Shown: positions 1 to 7,662, numbered from the stretch's first letter. The stretch: 15,920 bases of DNA from Alphaproteobacteria bacterium UBA6038 (GCA_002429315.1 DIZC01000118.1:1-15920), one strand, 5' to 3'. Numbers and translations are program-made. The notes: generated by a model not told the origin, from the sequence alone.

Positions 1-1
1 C

Positions 2-292
2 GTCTCCGTCACGGTGACTCAGGTGAAGCCATCCGGGGACATGCGTCACGCAACCGTGTTCGTCGAGCCGTTGGGCGGAAAGAATGCAAAAGCCACCGTC
101 GATGCGCTGAACCGGCACAAGGGTTTCATTCGCGGACTGATGGGGAAGACCATCGCGCTCAAATTCACGCCCGAGCTGCGCTTCCTGGAGGACACATCGT
201 TCGCCGAAGCCGAGAAGATCGAGACGTTGCTGAAATCCTCCCGTGTGAAGCGCGACCTGCAGGAACATCCGGAAGAGCACGATGAGCCGTAA
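2..292 (+). CDS. rbfA: Ribosome-binding factor A, 3' part (5' end outside window)
   Basis: RbfA is a small KH-fold protein that binds the 30S subunit and helps mature the 16S rRNA 5' end. The frame is open from the left window edge, and the first residues (VSVTVTQV) already match the RbfA core, so the true start lies upstream. The GTG at 14 is an internal codon. The visible 96 residues contain the diagnostic segment DMRHATVFVEPLGG, then the helix and strand around LMGKTIALKFTPELRF, and a charged tail ending EEHDEP. The family is usually about 120-135 residues, so roughly 30 are missing. The stop overlaps the truB start by 11 bp, which points to one transcript and coupled translation. The rbfA-truB-rpsO-pnp order is the usual bacterial arrangement and supports the call. 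Confidence 0.95.
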   Translation, partial: VSVTVTQVKPSGDMRHATVFVEPLGGKNAKATVDALNRHKGFIRGLMGKTIALKFTPELRFLEDTSFAEAEKIETLLKSSRVKRDLQEHPEEHDEP

Positions 293-1232
293 GCGCAAGG
301 GCGCGGTGGTGCACGGCTGGGTCGTGGTCGACAAGCCGGAAGGGATTACCTCGACCCAGACCGTGGCCATCGTGCGCCGGGTGTTCGATGCCCAGAAGGC
401 GGGCCACGCCGGCACGCTCGATCCGATGGCGACGGGCGTGCTGGCGGTCGCACTTGGCGAGGCCACCAAGACGGTGCCATTCGCCATGGAGGCGGAGAAA
501 ACCTACCGTTTCACAGCCCGCTGGGGCGAAGCGCGCGACAGCGACGATGCCGAGGGGCGAGTCACCGCGACCTCTGATGTCCGGCCGCGCCGGGAGCAAA
601 TCGAGGGTGCCCTGCCTCGGTTTCTGGGGCAGATCACGCAGGTCCCGCCGGCCTACTCGGCCATCAAGGTTCAAGGCGAGCGGGCCTACGATCTGGCGCG
701 GGACGGAGAAACCGTCTGCCTGGAACCGCGAACCGTTGCGATCCACGAAGCCCGTGTCGTGGCCACCCCAGACGCCGACCACACCGAGTTCGAAATGCGT
801 TGTGGCAAAGGGGCTTACGTCCGAGCCTGGGTGCGCGACCTGGCGCTGGCGCTCGGCACCGTCGGCCATGTTTCGCAGCTGCGGCGCACCTCCATCGGCG
901 GCTTCCACGAAAAAGACGCCGTGCCACTGGAAACCTTGAAGGGTTCTATGCATAGTCCCGCCGCTTTTGAGCACTTGAGGCCCATTTCGACCGCGCTGGA
1001 CGGCATCCCGGCGTTGGCCGTCACGGGTCCGGATGCGGTCCGGCTGCGCAGCGGCAATCCGATCGTGATGCGGGCGAATCTGTTCGCCCGCCTTTCGGAA
1101 GAAGCTGACAACGACGATCTGCAAGGGCTCACGGTCTATCTCTCCACTGGCGATGGTGAGCCTGTTGCGCTCGCTGCATTGCAGGCCGGAGAGCTGAGAC
1201 CGTTCCGTGTCTTCAACTTTGGAACTGGATGA
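282..1232 (+). CDS. truB: tRNA pseudouridine(55) synthase TruB
   Basis: TruB converts uridine 55 in the T-loop of nearly all tRNAs to pseudouridine and also acts as a tRNA folding chaperone. The 316-residue product opens with a basic stretch, then GWVVVDKPEGITS, which is the family's N-terminal strand. The catalytic motif GHAGTLDPMATGVL follows, with the nucleophilic aspartate at residue 47. The segment QVPPAYSAIKVQGERAYDLAR (roughly residues 112-132) is the conserved KxxGxRAY region. The C-terminal ~65 residues form a small PUA-like domain. The ATG at 282 lies inside the end of rbfA, and the stop is 4 bp before rpsO, so this is a tight operon. Length and motifs are normal for the family. Confidence 0.98.
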   Translation: MSRKRKGAVVHGWVVVDKPEGITSTQTVAIVRRVFDAQKAGHAGTLDPMATGVLAVALGEATKTVPFAMEAEKTYRFTARWGEARDSDDAEGRVTATSDVRPRREQIEGALPRFLGQITQVPPAYSAIKVQGERAYDLARDGETVCLEPRTVAIHEARVVATPDADHTEFEMRCGKGAYVRAWVRDLALALGTVGHVSQLRRTSIGGFHEKDAVPLETLKGSMHSPAAFEHLRPISTALDGIPALAVTGPDAVRLRSGNPIVMRANLFARLSEEADNDDLQGLTVYLSTGDGEPVALAALQAGELRPFRVFNFGTG

Positions 1233-1236
1233 CCGA

Positions 1237-1506
1237 ATGTCGATTACTGCCGAACGCAAACACGAACTGATTTCCGAATACGGCGCCAAACAGGGCGACA
1301 CAGGCTCGCCCGACGTGCAGGTGGCCGTGCTCTCGGAGCGCATCTCCAATCTGACCGAGCACTTCAAGACGCATGTGAAGGACAACCATTCGCGCCGCGG
1401 GCTCATCAAGCTCGTGTCGCAAAGGCGGCGTCTGCTCGATTACATCAAGGCCAACGACGAGAAGCGCTATGAATCGCTGATCGGCCGGCTGGGTCTACGG
1501 CGCTGA
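1237..1506 (+). CDS. rpsO: 30S ribosomal protein S15
   Basis: S15 is a primary binding protein of the 16S rRNA central domain and organises the 30S platform. It also helps bridge to the 50S subunit. The product from the ATG at 1237 is exactly 89 residues, the standard S15 length. It starts MSITAERKHELI and includes the canonical GDTGSPDVQVAVLSERI and NHSRRGLIKLVSQRRRLLDY blocks. An in-frame GTG at 1207 would add ten residues and overlap truB, but nothing in the family supports that. The gene begins 4 bp after the truB stop. There is no strong Shine-Dalgarno close to the ATG, which suggests reinitiation after truB. In E. coli S15 represses its own translation through a leader pseudoknot; I did not identify an equivalent here. 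Confidence 0.98.
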   Translation: MSITAERKHELISEYGAKQGDTGSPDVQVAVLSERISNLTEHFKTHVKDNHSRRGLIKLVSQRRRLLDYIKANDEKRYESLIGRLGLRR

Positions 1507-1551
1507 ACGCGCGCTTTTCTCGCGTTCACAACGAAGTTCGCGCGGCGCGAA
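1505..1551 (+). other. Two adjacent inverted repeats at the rpsO 3' end
   Basis: Two palindromes follow each other. GAACGCG at 1505-1511 pairs with CGCGTTC at 1521-1527 around a 9-nt loop, and it begins within the rpsO stop codon. TTCGCGC at 1537-1543 mirrors GCGCGAA at 1545-1551; sterically this gives a 5-bp stem with a 5-nt loop. Neither is followed by a run of T, so they are not textbook intrinsic terminators. They occupy the same place as the rpsO terminator and RNase E processing sites known between rpsO and pnp in E. coli. A role in attenuation or 3'-end protection is inferred. Confidence 0.45.
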
Positions 1552-1604
1552 TGGTCGCGGCTCGCGCGCATACCCATTTCTTTGAGAGGATCTCGAAGGA
1601 AGGC

Positions 1605-1626
1605 CCTTGGGCAATCCGGCCCAAGG
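1605..1626 (+). promoter_or_regulatory. Hairpin in the pnp leader
   Basis: CCTTGGGC at 1605-1612 is perfectly complementary to GCCCAAGG at 1619-1626, with the 6-nt loop AATCCG. It sits just upstream of the pnp Shine-Dalgarno GAAGGA (1631-1636), which is 8 nt from the ATG at 1645. In E. coli an RNase III stem in the pnp leader is the target of PNPase autoregulation. This stem is shorter than that one, so a comparable role is possible but unproven. Confidence 0.5.
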
Positions 1627-1644
1627 AAACGAAGGACGTAAACA

Positions 1645-3795
1645 ATGTTCAATATCGCGAGAGAGGAAATAGAATGGGGCGGCCGCAAGCTCGTCCTTGA
1701 AACCGGAAAGGTTGCACGGCAGGCCGACGGCGCCGTTGTCGCGACCTATGGCGAAACGGTGGTGCTGGCCACCGCGGTCGGCGCGCATGCACCCCGCCCC
1801 GGAATCGATTTCTTCCCCCTCACCGTCAATTACCAGGAAAAGTATTTCGCAGCCGGCAAAATCCCGGGCGGCTATTTCAAGCGCGAAGGCCGGCCGACCG
1901 AGCGCGAGACGCTCGTATCCCGCCTAATCGATCGCCCCATCCGGCCGCTGTTCGCCGAAGGCTATCGCAACGAAACCCAGGTGATCGTCACCGTGCTCAG
2001 CCACGACATGGAGAACGATCCGGACGTCGTGGCGATTGTGGCCGCGTCTGCGGCGCTCACACTTTCCGGTGTCCCGTTCATGGGCCCGATCGGTGGGGCC
2101 CGCGTCGGTTTGATCGAAGGCGCCTACGTGCTCAACCCGCCGGTCGATCAGATGCCGAACTCGAAACTCGATCTGATTGTCGCCGGCACCGCCGATGCCG
2201 TGCTGATGGTGGAATCCGAAGCGCAAGAGCTGGACGAGCAGACGATGCTGGGCGCCGTGATGTTTGGCCACCGCGCCATGCAGCCGGTGATCGACGGTAT
2301 CATCCGGCTTGCCGAGAAAGCGGCGAAGGAACCGCGCGATGTGCCGGTGGACGAAAACAAGCCGGTGCTCGAGAAGATCAAGGCATGGGCGGGCGCCGAG
2401 CTGGCATCCGCCTTTCAGATTCCGGAAAAGCATCTGCGCCGCGACAAGATCGCCGATATCCGTGCCCGCGCGGCGCAGGAATTCGTCGGCGAAGACGAAG
2501 GCAAGCTTCCGGAGAACAAGTTCAAGAATCTGTTCCATGACGTCGAAGCCGATGTGATGCGCAACGCGGTGCTCGACACCGGCAAGCGTATCGACGGCCG
2601 CGATACCAAGACCGTGCGCCCGATCACGGCGGAAGTCGGCATCCTGCCGCGCACGCACGGCTCGGCGCTGTTCACCCGCGGCGAAACCCAAGCGCTGGTG
2701 GTGTCAACGCTCGGCACCGGCGAGGACGAGCAATACGTGGATTCGTTGGAAGGCACCTACAAGCAGCATTTCATGCTGCATTACAACTTTCCGCCCTATT
2801 CGGTAGGCGAGACGGGCCGCATGGGCGCGCCGGGCCGCCGCGAAGTGGGCCACGGTAAGCTCGCCTGGCGATCCATTCATCCTCTGCTGCCGAAGAAAGA
2901 GGAGTTCCCTTACACGGTCCGCATCGTTTCCGAGATCACGGAATCGAACGGCTCGTCGTCGATGGCGACGGTGTGCGGAACCTCGCTTGCGCTCATGGAT
3001 GCGGGCGTGCCGCTGAAGCATCCAGTCGCCGGCATTGCCATGGGCCTCATCAAGGAAGGTGAGCGCTTCGCCGTGCTCTCCGACATCCTTGGCGATGAGG
3101 ATCATCTCGGCGACATGGACTTCAAAGTGGCTGGCACCGATCAGGGCGTCACCGCACTGCAGATGGACATCAAGATCAGCGGCATAACCGAGGAGATCAT
3201 GCGGGTTGCGCTCGATCAGGCGAACCACGGCCGTATCCACATTCTCGGCGAGATGGCGAAAGCGATCAGTCACGCCCGCGCGCAGCTGGGCGAGCATGCT
3301 CCGCGCATCGAGCAGATCAAGATCCCGGTGGACAAGATCCGCGAAGTGATTGGTTCCGGCGGCAAGGTGATCCGCGAGATCGTCGAGAAGACCGGCGCCA
3401 AGATCAATGTGGAGGACGACGGCACTGTGAAGATCGCCAGCGCCGACGGCGACTCCATTCGCGCCGCGCTCAAATGGATCAAGTCGATCGTTGCCGAGCC
3501 AGAGATCGGCGAAATCTACGACGGTAAGGTCGTGAAGGTGATGGACTTCGGCGCCTTCGTGAACTTCTTCGGCCCCAAGGACGGCCTTGTGCACATCTCG
3601 GAACTGGCGCCCAAGCGCGTTGCCAAGACGTCCGATGTGGTCAAGGAGGGCGACACCGTGAAGGTGAAGCTGCTGGGCTTCGACGATCGCGGCAAGGTTC
3701 GTCTCTCGATGAAAGCGGTGGATCAGCAGACCGGTGAAGATTTGACCAAGAAGCCGCAGCAAGGCCCAGACAGCGCACAACAGCAGGCGGGTTAA
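1645..3795 (+). CDS. pnp: Polyribonucleotide nucleotidyltransferase (PNPase)
   Basis: PNPase degrades RNA 3' to 5' by phosphorolysis, releasing nucleoside diphosphates, and can add tails in reverse. It works as a trimer and is a usual degradosome partner of RNase E. The 716-residue product has the full order: first RNase PH-like domain, helical domain, second RNase PH-like domain (about 310-545), KH and S1. Catalytic-site residues are visible: the serine run at 437-439 (NGSSSMAT) and D486, D492 and K494 in GDEDHLGDMDFK. These numbers coincide with those of E. coli PNPase. The KH loop is G570-S-G-G573 (VIGSGGKVIREI). The S1 domain starts near IYDGKVVKVMDFGAFV. The charged C-terminal tail is short. 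A clear GAAGGA ribosome-binding site precedes the ATG by 8 nt. The gene follows rpsO by 138 bp. Confidence 0.99.
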   Translation: MFNIAREEIEWGGRKLVLETGKVARQADGAVVATYGETVVLATAVGAHAPRPGIDFFPLTVNYQEKYFAAGKIPGGYFKREGRPTERETLVSRLIDRPIRPLFAEGYRNETQVIVTVLSHDMENDPDVVAIVAASAALTLSGVPFMGPIGGARVGLIEGAYVLNPPVDQMPNSKLDLIVAGTADAVLMVESEAQELDEQTMLGAVMFGHRAMQPVIDGIIRLAEKAAKEPRDVPVDENKPVLEKIKAWAGAELASAFQIPEKHLRRDKIADIRARAAQEFVGEDEGKLPENKFKNLFHDVEADVMRNAVLDTGKRIDGRDTKTVRPITAEVGILPRTHGSALFTRGETQALVVSTLGTGEDEQYVDSLEGTYKQHFMLHYNFPPYSVGETGRMGAPGRREVGHGKLAWRSIHPLLPKKEEFPYTVRIVSEITESNGSSSMATVCGTSLALMDAGVPLKHPVAGIAMGLIKEGERFAVLSDILGDEDHLGDMDFKVAGTDQGVTALQMDIKISGITEEIMRVALDQANHGRIHILGEMAKAISHARAQLGEHAPRIEQIKIPVDKIREVIGSGGKVIREIVEKTGAKINVEDDGTVKIASADGDSIRAALKWIKSIVAEPEIGEIYDGKVVKVMDFGAFVNFFGPKDGLVHISELAPKRVAKTSDVVKEGDTVKVKLLGFDDRGKVRLSMKAVDQQTGEDLTKKPQQGPDSAQQQAG

Positions 3796-3802
3796 CGGGA
3801 CC

Positions 3803-3838
3803 GGGCGCTTCAAAGGGTCTTTGACCGGAGAAGCGCCC
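3803..3838 (+). terminator. Nested inverted repeat after pnp
   Basis: GGGCGCTTC at 3803-3811 is perfectly complementary to GAAGCGCCC at 3830-3838. A second perfect palindrome, TCAAAG/CTTTGA, lies inside it at 3810-3824. It begins 7 bp after the pnp stop. No T-tract follows, so it may act as a 3'-end stabiliser or Rho-linked end rather than a classical intrinsic terminator. Confidence 0.5.
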
Positions 3839-3865
3839 ATGTCCGTCTGATATGTAATAAAAGGC

Positions 3866-4618
3866 ATGAACCCCGCTGCGCCGACCGCTGCCATGGTCGT
3901 GATCGGAGACGAAATCCTCTCCGGCCGCACGCAGGACACGAATCTGAATTACGTGGCGCGCTTTCTTGCTACACTGGGCATCGATCTCAAAGAAGCGCGC
4001 ATGGTTCCGGATGTTGCTGCAGAGATCGTGGCGGCGGTGAATACGCTGCGCGTGAAACACGATTACGTGTTCACTACCGGCGGAATTGGACCCACCCACG
4101 ACGACATCACGGCCGATGCGATCGCCAACGCCTTCAACGTATCAATTGATTACCATCCAGATGCGCTGGAGCTGATCGGCGCTCGCTACAAGCCGGGCGA
4201 GTTCAACGAGATGCGCAAGCGCATGGCGCGGATTCCGGAAGGCGCCACGCTCATCCGGAACAGCGTCTCGGCGGCACCGGGATTTCAGATCGAAAACGTG
4301 TTCGTGATGGCCGGCGTCCCGATGATCATGCGCGCCATGCTCGAAGATATAGGACCGCGGTTGAAAAGGGGCCGCCCGGTCCACACATCCACCATCACGG
4401 CGCCCGTTGCCGAGGGCCGCATCGCTGCGGCGCTTGCCTCGATTCAGGACGCTTATAGGTCCGTTGCGATCGGCAGCTATCCCTTTTATCGGGAGGACGG
4501 TTTCGGCACCCAGCTGGTAGTCCGCGGCCGGGATGCCATCGAAGTGGCCGCGGCCGCGGATGTCATCGAGAAGGCTCTGTGCGCCGAAGGATTTAAACCA
4601 ACCCGAGAGAACCGATAA
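3866..4618 (+). CDS. Molybdopterin-binding (MoCF / CinA N-terminal domain) protein
   Basis: This 250-residue protein has the MoaB/MogA-like fold found at the N-terminus of CinA and in related stand-alone proteins. Conserved motifs are GDEILSG at residues 14-20, TTGGIGPTHDD at 70-80 (the ligand-binding loop) and VFVMAGVP near 146-153. It lacks the C-terminal nicotinamide-nucleotide amidase domain of full CinA (about 400 residues), so it should not be called CinA. Stand-alone versions are common in alphaproteobacteria and often annotated as competence/damage-inducible protein A; their real substrate is not settled. The AAAAGG before the ATG at 3866 is only 1 nt away, too close for a good ribosome-binding site. 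An in-frame ATG at 3893 (MVVIGDEIL) is an alternative start that would keep all motifs. It follows pnp by 70 bp. Confidence 0.85.
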   Translation: MNPAAPTAAMVVIGDEILSGRTQDTNLNYVARFLATLGIDLKEARMVPDVAAEIVAAVNTLRVKHDYVFTTGGIGPTHDDITADAIANAFNVSIDYHPDALELIGARYKPGEFNEMRKRMARIPEGATLIRNSVSAAPGFQIENVFVMAGVPMIMRAMLEDIGPRLKRGRPVHTSTITAPVAEGRIAAALASIQDAYRSVAIGSYPFYREDGFGTQLVVRGRDAIEVAAAADVIEKALCAEGFKPTRENR

Positions 4619-4654
4619 ACGGTTCGTTCTCATAAAGGCTTGATCGGGCTAAGA

Positions 4655-4674
4655 AACCGGGTGACAAGCCGGTT
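4655..4674 (+). other. Small hairpin downstream of the MoCF gene
   Basis: AACCGG at 4655-4660 pairs with CCGGTT at 4669-4674 across an 8-nt loop, 36 bp after the stop of the MoCF gene. There is no T-run after it, so termination is uncertain. The rest of the 4619-4841 spacer holds no gene that I can support. Confidence 0.3.
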
Positions 4675-4748
4675 CCAATAGGTTACGTTCGCCCTTGAAG
4701 CGCAGCTGTCTCGCGCGCTTTTGTCGGCGAAAGGGGGATGTCAAAGCC

Positions 4749-4774
4749 GGATTCCCGGGCAGAAGCGGGAATGC
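4749..4774. repeat. REP-like palindrome (GGATTCCCG...CGGGAAT)
   Basis: ATTCCCG at 4751-4757 mirrors CGGGAAT at 4766-4772 around 8 nt. The GGATTCCCG...CGGGAAT form is like the short intergenic palindromes that recur many times in diverse bacterial genomes. Only one copy lies in this window, so calling it a repeat rests on resemblance. Confidence 0.4.
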
Positions 4775-4841
4775 TCGAGGAGCCGAGTGGTTCCAAGAAA
4801 GAAAACCGAGAGCCGGAAACGGCCACAAAGCGGAGCAGACG

Positions 4842-5117
4842 ATGACAGCAAAGCGGATCACGGCGGCGGTGGCCGGTGGGATATTGGTCGGAATCGCCGG
4901 CGCGGCGGTGGCCTCGAACTTTGGCGGAAGCCGACACAGCGATTTCTTTGCGCCGGGAAAACATCAGTTTTACGTCTGGTGCGCAGGCTCTTCCGACTAC
5001 GTGGCGACAGCCACGGGCCGGGATGCCGAAGACGCCCAGATGAAGCTTTACAATGCCAACAAGGCGCACGGCAGGATGACCTGCTGGCCGGTTTGGCAGG
5101 GCCGGGTCCCGGCTTAA
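4842..5117 (+). CDS. Small exported or membrane-anchored protein of unknown function
   Basis: I do not recognise this 91-residue product. I chose the ATG at 4842 because GGAG at 4832-4835 sits 6 nt upstream and because it places a hydrophobic segment right at the N-terminus. An ATG at 4695 would add 49 residues that look like translated spacer, including the palindrome. Residues 5-27 (ITAAVAGGILVGIAGAAVASNFG) are a signal peptide or single membrane anchor. The remainder is a polar domain of about 64 residues with two cysteines (C47 and C81), well placed for a disulfide if exported, and several aromatics (FYVW, CWPVW). The spaced C...DYVATATGRDAEDAQ...C pattern suggests one small folded domain. 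It ends 22 bp before a strong terminator and looks like a single-gene unit. Confidence 0.7.
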   Translation: MTAKRITAAVAGGILVGIAGAAVASNFGGSRHSDFFAPGKHQFYVWCAGSSDYVATATGRDAEDAQMKLYNANKAHGRMTCWPVWQGRVPA

Positions 5118-5139
5118 CTTCCGGAAAACCCGTTGGGCG

Positions 5140-5167
5140 AAAACGGCGGCCATTGTGCCGCCGTTTT
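5140..5167. terminator. Bidirectional intrinsic terminator
   Basis: An 11-bp stem runs from AAAACGGCGGC at 5140-5150 to GCCGCCGTTTT at 5157-5167 with the 6-nt loop CATTGT. On the plus strand it ends in TTTTCATTTTT. On the minus strand the A-run reads as TTTT. It lies between two convergent genes and its right edge touches the stop codon of the minus-strand CcmI-like gene, so it can end both transcripts. Confidence 0.9.
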
Positions 5168-6045
5168 CATTTTTCGAGCCTCAGTTCCCGCGCTTCCCGC
5201 GCCAGTTGCGCCTGCGCCGTCCTGTCACGTTTCAGGACAGTTCGCGCCTCGGTCAGCGCCTGTTTGGCTTTCACTGCGTCCCCCAGCACCGAATAGGCGC
5301 GGACGAGGCGTTGCCAACCCGCGGGATCGTTCGGTTGCGTTTTCAGCCGCGCGGCAAGGGAAGCCACCATACCCATGATGTCCGGTGCGGCCCCGGCGCG
5401 ACTGCTGAGCAGCGCGATGCGGTCTACCAGCCCGGCGCGCCATGGTGCATTGGGGGGCGTATCGGCCAGCAGGCTGTTCCACAAGGCGAGCGCGTGCTGG
5501 GTGTCCCGGCGTGCGGCAAAGGCGAGACCCAGATAATATCGCGCGGCGAAGTCTTTCGGATTTCCTTGTAGAGCCAGCGCGAATGCGGCTTCGGCATCCC
5601 CCGTCACCGCGCCGCCGGCCGAAAGTGTAAGCGCCTCGCCATAGGCGGAATAGAGTTGCGGTTTGTCGCTGAGCGGTGCGACGCCAATACCCCGCTTGAA
5701 AGCTGCTGCCGCATTGGCGGCGTCCCCGAGCGTCAGATACCCGCGGCCAAGCAGCGTCCAGGCTCGCGCGTCGTTCGGCCGGGCGCGCACGCGTTGTGCC
5801 AATAGCGCTACCAATCCGCGCAGATCATGCGCCGAGGGACCGGTCAACGAACGCTCGGCGAGATTCGGATTGCCCAGCATCAGGTAGGCGCCGCCGCCAA
5901 TCCCCAGCACCAGCGCCGCTGCCGCACCGCCGAGGAGTGCCCGGGCGCGGATGCTGTCGTCCCGCCGGCGCAGAATCGGCCAACAGACGAACGCTGTGGC
6001 GGCAAGGGCCAGCACGCCGAATATCAAATACGCAAGAACGACCAT
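5167..6045 (-). CDS. ccmI: CcmI-like TPR protein of c-type cytochrome biogenesis
   Basis: CcmI (CycH) is a membrane-bound chaperone that holds apocytochrome c and hands it to the heme ligation complex on the periplasmic side. The 292-residue product has two membrane helices, residues 3-23 and about 36-57, followed by a periplasmic tetratricopeptide region. TPR-like helix pairs are visible around 88-125 (NDARAWTLLGRGYLTLGD), 150-190 and 240-285 (NDPAGWQRLVRAYSVLGD). This layout is that of CcmI. It is unusual in that the loop between the two helices is only about 12 residues, whereas typical CcmI proteins carry a longer cytoplasmic loop with a conserved helical stretch. No other ccm gene is nearby. 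It lies 57 bp downstream of the histidine kinase on the same strand and may share its transcript. A generic TPR assembly factor is the main alternative. Confidence 0.75.
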   Translation of the reverse strand: MVVLAYLIFGVLALAATAFVCWPILRRRDDSIRARALLGGAAAALVLGIGGGAYLMLGNPNLAERSLTGPSAHDLRGLVALLAQRVRARPNDARAWTLLGRGYLTLGDAANAAAAFKRGIGVAPLSDKPQLYSAYGEALTLSAGGAVTGDAEAAFALALQGNPKDFAARYYLGLAFAARRDTQHALALWNSLLADTPPNAPWRAGLVDRIALLSSRAGAAPDIMGMVASLAARLKTQPNDPAGWQRLVRAYSVLGDAVKAKQALTEARTVLKRDRTAQAQLAREARELRLEK

Positions 6046-6102
6046 CCCAGAGCCGTAGCACGGCCCCGGCGCGCTGGTGAAATAGAGAAGCGAGCCGTCA
6101 AC

Positions 6103-7662
6103 TCAGGCGACGCGGAGCGCGGATTCCGTGGTGCGATCGGCCGGAAGGAAAACCGTGACGGTGGTACCGACATCCCGCTCGCTCTCCAGCTCCAGACGGC
6201 CGCCATGCGCTTCAACGAGCTTCTTCGAAATGGGCAGTCCCAGGCCGGCGCCTTCGTACTTGCGAGACAGGGCGCTGTCGATCTGGCTAAAACGCTCGAA
6301 GGCGCGCGAGAGGTCGTCCTTCGCAATTCCGATACCGGTGTCGGCAACGGAAATGCCAATTTCGGCACCGCGCCGGAAGGCGGAGACGGTGATGCGGCCC
6401 TTCGCCGGCGTGAATTTGATGGCATTCGACAGCAGATTGATAAGCACCTGCCGGATGCGGCGGCGATCGGCACGGATCGTGGGCAGCCCAGGTTCGATCT
6501 TCTTCACCAGCTGCAGGCGAGCCGCTGCGGCCTGTCCTTTGACCATGCGGACGGTCTCGGCGATCAGCGTTGCCAGATCCAACTCGTCCTCGTCCAGTTC
6601 CGTTTGCCCCACATCGAGGCGGGATAGATCGAGAATGTCGTTGATCAGCGAAAGCAGATGGGCGCCGCTGGCCCGGATGTCTTCGGCATATCCCACGTAC
6701 CGCTTGTGGCCGAGCGGACCGAAGGTCTCGGCCGCCAGCATTTCGGAAAACCCGATCACCGCGTTGAGCGGCGTTCGCAACTCGTGGCTCATGGTCGCGA
6801 GGAATTGCGATTTCGCCTGGTTCGCCAGCGCCGCCGATTCCAGCGCCGCGCGCAAATGCGACGAAGTCTCTTCCAATTCCACCTTCGTCGTCTCCAGTTC
6901 GGCAATGTGAGCGCGCAGCCGCTCCGCTTCCTGAGCCGCCCGACTGGCGAGATGGGAATCGAGCAGCGCACCAACCAATCCCAAGCCGATGATGAAAGCG
7001 GCAACGGCTGCGACCACGATGCCGAGGGCAGGTGGATCGAGGATCGCCCCGCTCGCGGCCCTTGCCGCGTCGGGCAGTAGCGTGACCGCGGTCATGCCGG
7101 TGAAATGCATCGAGCAGATGCCGATGGTGAGGAGCAACGCGGCCGCGGCACGGCCGTAGATGTTCTTGAATGCGTCGGCCGCATATCCGGCAGCTGCCGC
7201 ACAGGCGATGCCGACCACAACCGAGGCGGCCACATAGCGGATATCCCAGACGAGATCGAATGGGCCTTCCAGCGCCGCCATGCCGGTGTAGTGCATGGCG
7301 GCGATCGCTGCGCCGGCGAAGCCCACGCCCACGGCCGCGAAACCGGCGCGAAACGAGAGCGCAAAGCCCACCGCGGACAAGACTGTTGCAATAACGATGG
7401 ACAGCGTGGTGAGCGCGATTCCGTAGCCAACCGGAAATCCCGGCATATAGGCGATCATGGCGACGAAATGCGTTGCCCAGATGCCGCTGCCGAACACAGC
7501 GGCAGCCGCCGCAATCCACAGATTGCGGGAGAGCTTTGCACCCGCATGCGCGCGGGCAAGCAGGCTCATCGCCGTCCAGCACGCGAACAGGCACAGAAGA
7601 CCGGCCAGCACGACAAGCCGAAGATCGTGCTGCTCGATGATGCAGCCCAGCACCCGTAACAT
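6103..7662 (-). CDS. MHYT-domain membrane sensor histidine kinase
   Basis: This is a membrane sensor kinase of 519 residues from the ATG at 7662; a GTG at 7713 would add 17 residues. The N-terminal half is an MHYT sensor, a set of membrane helices with three repeated motifs: ATHFVAM (residues 64-69), AMHYTGM (122-128) and SMHFTGM (184-190). MHYT domains are proposed to bind copper and sense oxygen, CO or NO. After a last helix (about 213-234) and a short coiled coil comes the kinase core. The phosphoacceptor H293 is in SHELRTPLN, the N-box in NLLSNAIKFTP, G1 in DTGIGI, the F-box around RFSQ and G2 in GAGLGLPISKKL. There is no receiver domain and no response regulator gene adjacent, so it is an orphan kinase here. 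It is divergent from nudC and upstream of the ccmI-like gene. Confidence 0.93.
   Translation of the reverse strand: MLRVLGCIIEQHDLRLVVLAGLLCLFACWTAMSLLARAHAGAKLSRNLWIAAAAAVFGSGIWATHFVAMIAYMPGFPVGYGIALTTLSIVIATVLSAVGFALSFRAGFAAVGVGFAGAAIAAMHYTGMAALEGPFDLVWDIRYVAASVVVGIACAAAAGYAADAFKNIYGRAAAALLLTIGICSMHFTGMTAVTLLPDAARAASGAILDPPALGIVVAAVAAFIIGLGLVGALLDSHLASRAAQEAERLRAHIAELETTKVELEETSSHLRAALESAALANQAKSQFLATMSHELRTPLNAVIGFSEMLAAETFGPLGHKRYVGYAEDIRASGAHLLSLINDILDLSRLDVGQTELDEDELDLATLIAETVRMVKGQAAAARLQLVKKIEPGLPTIRADRRRIRQVLINLLSNAIKFTPAKGRITVSAFRRGAEIGISVADTGIGIAKDDLSRAFERFSQIDSALSRKYEGAGLGLPISKKLVEAHGGRLELESERDVGTTVTVFLPADRTTESALRVA

Noticed and set aside
165..1409. 414-codon minus-strand open frame across rbfA, truB and rpsO
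   Set aside because: It is antisense to three well-supported genes, its product has low-complexity Arg/His-rich text and no motif, and such frames are expected in GC-rich DNA.
2704..3939. 411-codon minus-strand open frame inside pnp
   Set aside because: It mirrors the PNPase coding frame, shows no domain and is His/Arg-rich shadow sequence.
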